Of a stretch of DNA of 40,532 nucleotides, positions 24,022 through 31,021 are shown one piece after another. A program made the position numbers and the translations under genes. Position 1 is the first letter of the stretch. Every line of letters begins with the position of its first letter. The notes below the pieces were generated by a model, which was given only the letters and a program-made list of their open reading frames with translations, was not told the origin of the DNA and did no database searches. Source of the DNA: Candidatus Nanosyncoccus nanoralicus (GTDB lineage: Bacteria; Patescibacteriota; Saccharimonadia; Saccharimonadales; Saccharimonadaceae). The stretch is taken from positions 67,259-107,790 of the forward strand of contig NZ_PRLL01000001.1 in assembly GCF_004138405.1 (NCBI RefSeq). Direction: 5' to 3'.

Positions 24022-26091
24022 ATGAATTTTAGTAACACCAAACGTGCTAACGTTTTGCGCCGGTTTCAGTTTAGTAAGATTTTCTATCTAATTCCTTTTC
24101 TCACATTGAGTTTTTTGGTCACTCTGCTTGGTATATTCGTTATTGAAAGTTCTGATCGTACCACTTTTGCTACTCCTGGCGCCCCAGGCTCCCCGGGTCA
24201 TCCCGCCACTTTGATCACTTCGGTTTCTAGTCCAACAGTCAACTTTCATTTTAGCGCCGCTGAGCTTCAATCTTCCGCTTTCAAAACCTCTTCCGTTACT
24301 GTAAATATAAGTACCAACAACGAAACTGGGGCTACGACCTATCTCTCTAGCGTAGATGAAGATACAAGCTTAAATTCAACTGACCCAACAATTTCCCAGA
24401 AGTTTACAAGCATCACTTCAGAGACTAGCTCTTCTGGTTTTACTCAAAATAAATGGGGCTATCGTGCATCTACCTCTGCTCCAAATGGTAATTACAAGCC
24501 AATAGCCAAGGCTAGTCAGGCGGACCTTCTTTATACTGAAAATATTCCTAACACAGTTACTTATAATTTGGAATTTGGCGTCAAGCCTAGTCCAGATCTC
24601 CCATCCGGTACTTATACAAAGCGAATTCTCATCTCTTCTGTCACCAATCACGTCCCTACTTCCACCGTCCTTATTCCAGGCCAAAACTTCAAGAACGCAA
24701 TTACAAGTCTCGGCCCGACCGGCGTAGTTAAATCCTTTAAGCGTGCTAATGCAGCCCCTCCTGCCGGGGCGGCTACGACGGTAGTCTCTACTGCAGATTC
24801 AGAAGTCCCAGCTTATGCTTGGTATGATCCAGCTGCTCAGAGTATTCTTTGGTGGAGCGACGCCGATACCGCCTATGCTAACGAAGACTCTAGTTATATG
24901 TTCCATGATATTGGCGATAATTACTCAGATATGGACTTGATTGATATGACCGGTATCAATACCAGCCGCGTCAAAAATATGTCCTGGATGTTTCATGGTG
25001 GTAAATGGATCGTTAAACATATTAACCTCACCGGCTTTGATACTAGTAATGTAGAAGATATGAGTTATATGTTCGGCAGCTTTACAATGGGTGCCAACTT
25101 CGATATTGATCCAATTGATTTTTCAAGTTTTGATACCAGCAAGGTGACTAATATGGAAGCTATGTTTGATGGATCATATTTACCATCAATCGATATTCGC
25201 AACTTCAATACTTCAAGTGTAACGAATATGAGACGTATGTTTGCTGAACAGGGTAAGTTAAAAGAGTTGGATCTTACTGGTTTAAACGTGAGCAATGTAA
25301 CATATATTGATGGTTTTCTTTGGCAAACCAAAGAAAAACTGACTTCATTAAGTATGTCTGGATGGGATCTAAGTCACATTACGGACATGTCAGGATTCTT
25401 CTCCAATATGACAAATCTTGAGTATTTAAATCTTCAGGATTTTAAAACTACAAATGTTACGAATATGAAAGCCATGTTTAAAGGAACAAAAAAACTTAGA
25501 GACCTTGATCTTTTTAGTTTCGATACTAGCCAAGTTTCCAATATGTCATCTATGTTTGAGGACATGGAATCTCTCACCACAATTAATCTCTCGAGCTTCG
25601 ATACAAGTAATGTTACTACAATGAACCGCATGTTCTTTATGAACGCAGAGAACCCCCCAATTACTGAGCTCGATCTCTCCAGCTTCAATACTAGCCAGGT
25701 CACCGACATGGAGCGCATGTTTGTCGGTCTTGCCTACCTTCAGAACCTCAATGTCAGTTCCTTCGATACTAGAAATGTTGAGAATATGGAGGCTATGTTC
25801 TATTACACTTTCGTCGTTAACCAAAACGATACTCAGCTTGATATCTCAAACTTTGATACTCATAATCTGAGAAGAGCCGATGGTATGTTCAACTATATGA
25901 AAGTGAAAACCATCTACGCTTCTCCAAACTTCGTTACCGACAATCTCACTCCAAATCCTGCCAACATCTTTATGGACAATAGCAATCTTACTGGCGGCAA
26001 TGGTACCACCTGGGCCTGGCCAAACTACACCTCAAACTTCGCTCATATCGACGCCCCAGGCAACCCTGGCTATTTCACCCAGAAACCATAA
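24022..26091 (+). CDS. BspA-like leucine-rich repeat surface protein, paralogue 3
   Basis: A 689-residue exported protein with an N-terminal hydrophobic segment (about 18-42) and the junction TTFATPGAPGSPG. The module with TNNETG, LSSVDEDTSL, WGYR and FGVKPSPDLPSGTYTK follows. From about 300 there are 12 DUF285 repeats, two of them degenerate (YIDGFL and DMSGFF in place of NMxxMF). The C-terminal GGNGT and GNPGYFTQKP block is the same as in the other two. There is no cell-wall sorting signal. The three genes are tandem duplicates in one orientation, 63 and 136 nt apart, at least the third with its own promoter. hrcA begins 61 nt after it. Confidence 0.88.
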   Translation: MNFSNTKRANVLRRFQFSKIFYLIPFLTLSFLVTLLGIFVIESSDRTTFATPGAPGSPGHPATLITSVSSPTVNFHFSAAELQSSAFKTSSVTVNISTNNETGATTYLSSVDEDTSLNSTDPTISQKFTSITSETSSSGFTQNKWGYRASTSAPNGNYKPIAKASQADLLYTENIPNTVTYNLEFGVKPSPDLPSGTYTKRILISSVTNHVPTSTVLIPGQNFKNAITSLGPTGVVKSFKRANAAPPAGAATTVVSTADSEVPAYAWYDPAAQSILWWSDADTAYANEDSSYMFHDIGDNYSDMDLIDMTGINTSRVKNMSWMFHGGKWIVKHINLTGFDTSNVEDMSYMFGSFTMGANFDIDPIDFSSFDTSKVTNMEAMFDGSYLPSIDIRNFNTSSVTNMRRMFAEQGKLKELDLTGLNVSNVTYIDGFLWQTKEKLTSLSMSGWDLSHITDMSGFFSNMTNLEYLNLQDFKTTNVTNMKAMFKGTKKLRDLDLFSFDTSQVSNMSSMFEDMESLTTINLSSFDTSNVTTMNRMFFMNAENPPITELDLSSFNTSQVTDMERMFVGLAYLQNLNVSSFDTRNVENMEAMFYYTFVVNQNDTQLDISNFDTHNLRRADGMFNYMKVKTIYASPNFVTDNLTPNPANIFMDNSNLTGGNGTTWAWPNYTSNFAHIDAPGNPGYFTQKP

Positions 26092-26100
26092 TTGAAAATT

Positions 26101-26127
26101 TTGGCACTCTTGTATTTTGAGTGCCAA
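26101..26127. promoter_or_regulatory. CIRCE operator of hrcA-grpE
   Basis: TTGGCACTC-N9-GAGTGCCAA is a perfect inverted repeat differing from the CIRCE consensus only by a compensated A-to-G/T-to-C change in each arm. It covers the -35 region of the hrcA promoter, so HrcA should repress its own operon. Confidence 0.93.
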
Positions 26128-26138
26128 AGCGCTATAAT
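26110..26138 (+). promoter_or_regulatory. Promoter of hrcA-grpE
   Basis: TTGTAT (26110-26115), a 17-nt spacer and TATAAT (26133-26138). The -35 lies in the spacer of the CIRCE element. ATG 26153 is 14 nt beyond the -10, leaving a leader of only about 8 nt. Confidence 0.8.
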
Positions 26139-26152
26139 ATCCTTAATAAATT

Positions 26153-27040
26153 ATGGAAAAACAACCTCAAATTCATCTCACTGACCGTCAGCAATCCATT
26201 CTTTTTGCCATCATCGAAGAGTATGCCGAGATGGCTGCACCGGTTGGCAGCGTCACTCTTGCTAAACTTTTTGATGTATCGAGTGCCACTATTCGTTCCG
26301 AGATGGCTCGTCTTGAAGAACTTGGCCTCATCGCCTCTCCCCATACTTCTGCCGGCCGTATCCCCACCGACGCGGGCTATCGTTTTTACGTCAATAATCT
26401 TGTTGAACGCGAAAATCTTAGCTCGGCCAACTCCTCTGAGTCCGATACCGACTTCAACGTCCCTTCTCAAGAAGACTATAATGAAGAAGAGTCAGATCCT
26501 GCCTATCTTGACGATTCCGTCAGCCTTTACCTCGACTCTTCCTATCGCAGAATCAGCCCCAGTCGCGCTCTTTCTTCGGGCCAACAAGACAGGAATCGTG
26601 GCCTACATGCCCTTGAGGTCCGCATTAATTCTCAGGCTCAAGCTGAATATGCCATCCGTACTGCTGTTGATATGCTGGTTGAACTAACAGGCAATCTCGG
26701 CCTCGCCACCATCGGTAACCAGCTCTATCTTTCTGGCATTTCTAAGCTCTTCTCACAGCCTGAATTTACAGATTATCAGCGTATCCAAAATGTTTCCAAG
26801 CTCCTAGATAATCTTGAGCCATGGTTAAGAGAAGCTAGGCCAGGACAGCCCCTCAATATTTTTATTGGTCGCGAAAATCCCATTGGCAAAAATTCGGACG
26901 TCTCCCTCATTATCAGCAAATTCCGCTCCCCCTACTCCGACTCCAGTTATATTGGCATCCTTGGCCCCACGCGCCAGAACTACGCTCAAGTCATGAGTCT
27001 CGTTCGTCACGCTGGTCAATATCTAGAAAATATGTACTAA
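26153..27040 (+). CDS. hrcA: Heat-inducible transcription repressor HrcA
   Basis: Represses chaperone and protease genes by binding CIRCE. The 295-residue protein has an N-terminal winged helix (LTDRQQSILFAIIEEY, VGSVTLAKLF, SSATIRSEMARLEELGLI). The family segment SPHTSAGRIPTDAGYRFYV follows directly. A central region of about 60 residues (90-150), acidic and serine-rich, looks like an insertion. The C-terminal effector-binding domain ends near QVMSLVRHAGQYLE. It forms an operon with grpE 12 nt downstream; dnaK and dnaJ are not adjacent. Visible targets in this window are its own operon and clpC. Confidence 0.94.
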   Translation: MEKQPQIHLTDRQQSILFAIIEEYAEMAAPVGSVTLAKLFDVSSATIRSEMARLEELGLIASPHTSAGRIPTDAGYRFYVNNLVERENLSSANSSESDTDFNVPSQEDYNEEESDPAYLDDSVSLYLDSSYRRISPSRALSSGQQDRNRGLHALEVRINSQAQAEYAIRTAVDMLVELTGNLGLATIGNQLYLSGISKLFSQPEFTDYQRIQNVSKLLDNLEPWLREARPGQPLNIFIGRENPIGKNSDVSLIISKFRSPYSDSSYIGILGPTRQNYAQVMSLVRHAGQYLENMY

Positions 27041-27052
27041 AGAAAGGAAATT

Positions 27053-27628
27053 ATGACTCAACCACAAACCGAACCACATAAAGCATCACAAACTACGCCT
27101 CATTTTGCATCACAGCCTGAAGCGCAAGCAAAATCATCCTCCGTGCCACACTCTACTCCGCATTCTAATCCGCATTTAGGTCAGGTATCCGATTCTTCTA
27201 TAAACCCAGAGCTTGAAAAACTTGCACAGCAAAACGCTGAACTCATTGGCGACCTTCAGCGCACTCGTGCCGACTTTGAAAATTTTCGCAAACAAGTCGA
27301 CCTCCAAAGGGAACAGGCAAAAAATCTCGCCAAGCATGCCACGGTCAGTAAATTCTTGCCCTTAATCGATGATATGTCTCGCGCCATTAAGGCCCACCCA
27401 GACTTATTAGCTCCCGTCCAAAAAACCCTCGATAAAACCCTCAAGTCTCTCAATCTTTCCATCATCGACTCCAGTGTCGGTACTACTTTTAATCCTGAAT
27501 TTCATAACGCTATCTCTATGGAAGACGATGAATCCGGCAAAGAAGTAATTGCCGAAGAGTTAATTCCAGGTTATCTTTACGAAGGGCAGGTTCTTCGCGC
27601 CGCTATGGTTCGCGTTAAGCACCAGTAG
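27053..27628 (+). CDS. grpE: Nucleotide exchange factor GrpE
   Basis: Releases ADP from DnaK. The 191-residue protein has a disordered N-terminal 60 residues rich in His, Pro, Ser and Gln. The long coiled-coil helix (NPELEKLAQQNAELIGDL, RTRADFENFRKQ) and the C-terminal beta domain with FNPEFHNAISM, GYLYEGQVLRAAMVRV follow, diagnostic for GrpE. AGAAAGGA lies 6 nt before the ATG. Heat-shock control through the hrcA CIRCE site is expected. Confidence 0.95.
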   Translation: MTQPQTEPHKASQTTPHFASQPEAQAKSSSVPHSTPHSNPHLGQVSDSSINPELEKLAQQNAELIGDLQRTRADFENFRKQVDLQREQAKNLAKHATVSKFLPLIDDMSRAIKAHPDLLAPVQKTLDKTLKSLNLSIIDSSVGTTFNPEFHNAISMEDDESGKEVIAEELIPGYLYEGQVLRAAMVRVKHQ

Positions 27629-27682
27629 TCAGAGGTCTCTGCTTCATTATGATTACACTGTCTGACCTTAGGTCCTTCGTGC

Positions 27683-27688
27683 TATAAT
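27683..27688 (+). promoter_or_regulatory. -10 box of the phosphoketolase genes
   Basis: TATAAT ending exactly 6 nt before ATG 27695; predicts a leaderless transcript separate from hrcA-grpE. No clear -35 box. Confidence 0.75.
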
Positions 27689-27694
27689 AAACAT

Positions 27695-28870
27695 ATGAAT
27701 TATCAACAAGACGAGGCAAAATTGCAACGCACCATGGAACGTATTCGTGCCTGCAACTACCTCACCGTTACCCAAATTTTTCTTAAAGACAATTTTCTTC
27801 TCGAGCGACCACTAGCCTTTGATGATGTAAAACCCCGCCTTCTTGGGCACTGGGGCACCTGTCCAGGCATCAATCTGGTCTATGCATCTATGCGCAATGT
27901 TTTTGCTGACCAAAAAGAGCAAACCACTTTTGTTCTTGGTCCCGGCCATGGGTTTCCAGCTCTTCAGGCCAACCTTTTTTATGATGGTGATCTAGCCGCA
28001 GTCGACTCCACTCTTTCTCGCGACTATGCTGGTCTTGCCAAAATCTCAGAACTATTTTCTCGCATCGGCGGCTTTCCGTCCCATGCTAGTCCTTCTGCTC
28101 CTGGCGTCATCTGTGAAGGTGGCGAACTTGGCTACTCTCTCGCCACTGCCTATGGCTACTGCCTCGGGCACCCTGAACGCACTGCTGTTGTGTTGATTGG
28201 TGACGGTGAATTTGAGACTGCCACCACTCTCGCCAGCCTAAACTTAAACGACCTGCTCTCCTCTCCGAATAATGGCAAAATTATTCCAGTTCTACATCTC
28301 AACGGTTATAAAATCTCTGGCCCCACCGTCGCCAGTCGTCGCTCCGCACATCAACTCAATGAACTCATCCGTGGTTTTGGTTTTCAGCCAGTCCGCATCG
28401 AAGAACGCTTAAGTCCAGTCGACACCGAAGAGCTTGATCTTGTCGATTCCTTTGACGATTCCGATGAGGATTCTTCTGTCTCAACTTTTGAAGAAGTTGA
28501 ACACAAAATCACAAACCTCATTCGTGAAGAATATGATGAAATGGCCCCAGATTCTGCCCGTACCGCCTTTGAATTAACCAGTCAGGATACCGACTTAATC
28601 ACCAGAAACCTTATTCTTGATCTTGAATCCGCGCTTCATCAGGCTAAGAATAGTGAGAAGCCTATCTTTATTATTCTTGAAACCGAGAAGGGACTCACTG
28701 GCCCACTTATTGCTGAAGACCTGAAGGTACGCGGCAACTTCAAAGCCCACCAAGTGCCACTTCCAAAAGCCAAAAGCGATGAGCACGAACTTCGCGCCTT
28801 GGAATCATGGCTTCGTTCCTATCAATTCAATCAACTATTTACTCGTGAGAAAGGTTTTATCAATGAATAA
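27695..28870 (+). CDS. Phosphoketolase, N-terminal (thiamine-PP domain) subunit of a split enzyme
   Basis: This 391-residue protein matches the first half of xylulose-5-phosphate/fructose-6-phosphate phosphoketolase, which cleaves sugar phosphates to acetyl phosphate plus triose or tetrose phosphate. Visible landmarks in order: GHWGTCPGINLVYA, LGPGHGFPAL, GGFPSHASPSAPG, EGGELGYSLA, GDGEFETA near residues 169-176 (Mg-thiamine diphosphate motif) and LHLNGYKISGPT. An acidic insertion at about 245-265 is unusual. It ends right after LESWLRSYQFNQLF, where single-chain enzymes continue through a linker into the second domain. The stop overlaps the next gene's start (ATGAATAA), so the halves are translationally coupled. 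Confidence 0.88.
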   Translation: MNYQQDEAKLQRTMERIRACNYLTVTQIFLKDNFLLERPLAFDDVKPRLLGHWGTCPGINLVYASMRNVFADQKEQTTFVLGPGHGFPALQANLFYDGDLAAVDSTLSRDYAGLAKISELFSRIGGFPSHASPSAPGVICEGGELGYSLATAYGYCLGHPERTAVVLIGDGEFETATTLASLNLNDLLSSPNNGKIIPVLHLNGYKISGPTVASRRSAHQLNELIRGFGFQPVRIEERLSPVDTEELDLVDSFDDSDEDSSVSTFEEVEHKITNLIREEYDEMAPDSARTAFELTSQDTDLITRNLILDLESALHQAKNSEKPIFIILETEKGLTGPLIAEDLKVRGNFKAHQVPLPKAKSDEHELRALESWLRSYQFNQLFTREKGFINE

Positions 28871-30056
28871 TTTTGAGCCAGGCTCCACTAAGAAATCCAT
28901 TGCCAAAGTTTTTGGCCATAAATTAAAAGAGCAGGCTGAGCAGGATTCCAGCTTCTATCTTTTTAGTCCCGACGAGACCACCAGCAATAAACTTGATGAA
29001 ATCTATCAGGCCACCACTAGGGCTTGGGGTGTTTCGCTTCCCAAAAAGAAATGGGATCTTCCAGAATCCCCAGATGGCCGCATTGTCGAGCTACTTTCCG
29101 AGAATGTTCTTTTCTCAGTGATGATCGGCCACCTTCTTTCCAACGAACCTGCCATGATGACTAGCTATGAGGCCTTCTTTACCATTATTCTTTCGCAGAT
29201 TATTCAGCATCTAAAATTTCTCGAGCAATCTGAAGAGGTTTCTTGGCGTCCTCAATATCCCTCGGTCAATCTTTTAAGTACTAGTACCTGCTGGCGTCAG
29301 GATCACAACGGTTTTTCTCATCAATCGCCAATGCTGATCTCGTCTTTGCTTGATCGTCCAGGTCATCATGTCAACTGTTTCTTTCCAGTTGATGCAAGCT
29401 CGGTTGCTCCATGTTTTGATTTTCTCATGCAATCCAAAAGCCAGGTCAATCTTGTCACCTTTAATAAGACCGACGAGCCAATCTGGCAGACCGAGCAAGA
29501 AGCAAAACAAAACTTTGAGACGGGCTGCAGCTTATTTGAATTTATTTCAAACAAAAAGGATGACGACACCTTCGACTACCTCTTTGTTACTGCTGGCGAT
29601 ATCGCTACTCGTGAAGCCGTCGAAGCAATCAAAATCCTTCGCCAAGATCTTCCTGAGATGCACTTTGGTTTAATCAATATTTCAGCTCTCACTTATGGTG
29701 CCATTGGTACAACTAAAAATCCACTCTCACAAGCCGATTTCAATCAGCTCTTCGGCCAATCCGCTCCTATTTCTACCAGTTTCCATGGTTATCCAAACAC
29801 CTTCACTGATATTCTCAGTAATTACACCGACAAAAAACGCATTAAAGGTCATGGCTTCGAGGAACAGGGAAGCACTGTCACTCCATTCGCTATGTTGACT
29901 ATGAATCATGCTTCAAGATTACATCTGGCTCTTGATGTGGCAGCTGAGTTTGATCGTAACGATCTTATTGAGAAATATCAGAAGCAATTAGGCAAATATC
30001 AAGATTACGCCCTTGAGCATGGCATTGATCACCCTGAACTTGGCATCGATAACTAA
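28863..30056 (+). CDS. Phosphoketolase, C-terminal (pyrimidine-binding domain) subunit of a split enzyme
   Basis: This 397-residue protein matches the second half of phosphoketolase: YLFSPDETTSNKL, DGRIVELLSEN, MTSYEAFFTIILSQ with the cofactor-activating Glu, STSTCWRQDHNGFSHQSPM, and a C-terminal transketolase-like part ending GHGFEEQGSTVTPFAM and DHPELGIDN. Some normally conserved positions differ: the GRHG segment before SYEAF reads SNEPAMM, and HQDP reads HQSP. I start it at ATG 28863, overlapping the previous stop by 8 nt with AAAGG upstream; the same frame is open further upstream to 28779, but that would duplicate the first gene's end. A terminator follows. Acetyl phosphate plus acetate kinase would yield ATP, but no acetate kinase is in view. 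Confidence 0.86.
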   Translation: MNNFEPGSTKKSIAKVFGHKLKEQAEQDSSFYLFSPDETTSNKLDEIYQATTRAWGVSLPKKKWDLPESPDGRIVELLSENVLFSVMIGHLLSNEPAMMTSYEAFFTIILSQIIQHLKFLEQSEEVSWRPQYPSVNLLSTSTCWRQDHNGFSHQSPMLISSLLDRPGHHVNCFFPVDASSVAPCFDFLMQSKSQVNLVTFNKTDEPIWQTEQEAKQNFETGCSLFEFISNKKDDDTFDYLFVTAGDIATREAVEAIKILRQDLPEMHFGLINISALTYGAIGTTKNPLSQADFNQLFGQSAPISTSFHGYPNTFTDILSNYTDKKRIKGHGFEEQGSTVTPFAMLTMNHASRLHLALDVAAEFDRNDLIEKYQKQLGKYQDYALEHGIDHPELGIDN

Positions 30057-30091
30057 AGCTTCACAAAAAAATAACCTATATAAACTAAACT

Positions 30092-30121
30092 AAAAACTCG
30101 CGAACTTCTCCGCGAGTTTTT
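30092..30121. terminator. Bidirectional terminator between phosphoketolase and the PIN-TRAM gene
   Basis: AAAACTCGCG and CGCGAGTTTT form a GC-rich 10-bp stem with an 8-nt loop, flanked by A and T runs, between converging genes. Confidence 0.88.
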
Positions 30122-30134
30122 AGATTAATCGATT

Positions 30135-30872
30135 TTATCTTTTACGCCCACGCCCCTTCACAAAGCTTACATTAGGCTTACTGGTTTCGGATATTTTAGC
30201 AAACATCATGCGGCCCGAACTAGTTTGAAAGAAACGCACAAATTCAACTTCGATTGTCTTTCCAATTTTGGAAGAGGCATCGTCGACAACTACCATCATT
30301 CCGTCTGGGAGATAGCCCACGCCTTGTTTTGGATTACTTCCAGCCGCTACAATCTTTAGTTTAAGCTTTTCTCCAGGTAGAAAATCAGCTCGCAGTTCCA
30401 TCGCGAGATCATTAATATTTAGTACATCGATATCGAGAGTAGCCGCCACTTTACCAAGATTATAATCATTAGTCATGATCAGGCCACGATTTTCCTTAGC
30501 TAACTGAATTAGTCGATCGTCTACTGGCGTACGATCGAGTGGATCGGACAGAATAACCACGTCGACATGGACCACTCTCTCAAGCTCCCGTACGATATCA
30601 AGTCCTGCACGAGCTCGGTTTCTCTTTTCGGAATCCTTACCGTCTGCCAGTAGTTGCATTTCACGCAAAACACTACGTGGAATAATTAAGACCCCGCCAA
30701 GAAAGCCAGTCTTTGCCACATTTAAAATTCTTCCATCCATCAAAGTTGATGAATCAATATATATCTTACGGTTTTGGCCGTAGTAGTTAAAACTCTTCTT
30801 GAACGAGCGAATCGCCAGAAACGTCGTCTGCAAGAAAATCACTACCACTAATATTAAAATAATTTCAGTCAT
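30135..30872 (-). CDS. PIN and TRAM domain membrane protein (YacL-like)
   Basis: A 245-residue protein with an N-terminal transmembrane helix (about 3-22). A PIN-type nuclease domain follows, with acidic residues in IDSSTLMDGR, PVDDRLIQLA and MTNDYNLGK, and a TRAM RNA-binding domain near the C-terminus (PGEKLKLKIVAAG, GVGYLPDGMMVVVDDA). The tail is basic (KGRGRKR). This matches the YacL-type architecture, in which four membrane helices are usual; only one is present here. It probably cleaves or binds RNA near the membrane; targets are unknown. TATAAT ends 6 nt before the ATG, so the mRNA is likely leaderless. Confidence 0.9.
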   Translation of the reverse strand: MTEIILILVVVIFLQTTFLAIRSFKKSFNYYGQNRKIYIDSSTLMDGRILNVAKTGFLGGVLIIPRSVLREMQLLADGKDSEKRNRARAGLDIVRELERVVHVDVVILSDPLDRTPVDDRLIQLAKENRGLIMTNDYNLGKVAATLDIDVLNINDLAMELRADFLPGEKLKLKIVAAGSNPKQGVGYLPDGMMVVVDDASSKIGKTIEVEFVRFFQTSSGRMMFAKISETSKPNVSFVKGRGRKR

Positions 30873-30878
30873 GTATCA

Positions 30879-30884
30879 ATTATA
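30879..30884 (-). promoter_or_regulatory. -10 box of the PIN-TRAM gene
   Basis: TATAAT on the minus strand, ending exactly 6 nt before ATG 30872. Confidence 0.75.
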
Positions 30885-30944
30885 TCACTTGACGCGATCT
30901 CAAACTAGAACTACTCAAATTATGTCTTACATGCTCCATTGTAT

Positions 30945-30979
30945 ATAAAAATAAATATCTCAAATATGAGATATTTATT
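30945..30979 (-). terminator. Terminator of the glycine-rich protein operon
   Basis: AATAAATATCTCA and TGAGATATTTATT form a 13-bp perfect stem with a 4-nt loop. On the minus strand it is followed by TTTATATA. It lies 43 nt after the stop of the last glycine-rich gene. Confidence 0.8.
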
Positions 30980-31021
30980 CAGAAATACTATAACAGACAA
31001 TATAGTGTACCGACTAAATAA

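Noticed and set aside
27695..30056. Sequencing frameshift in a single phosphoketolase gene
   Set aside because: Both frames have their own stop or start at the junction, overlap by a typical coupling sequence with AAAGG upstream, and neither lacks conserved sequence. Comparison with relatives is still needed for proof.
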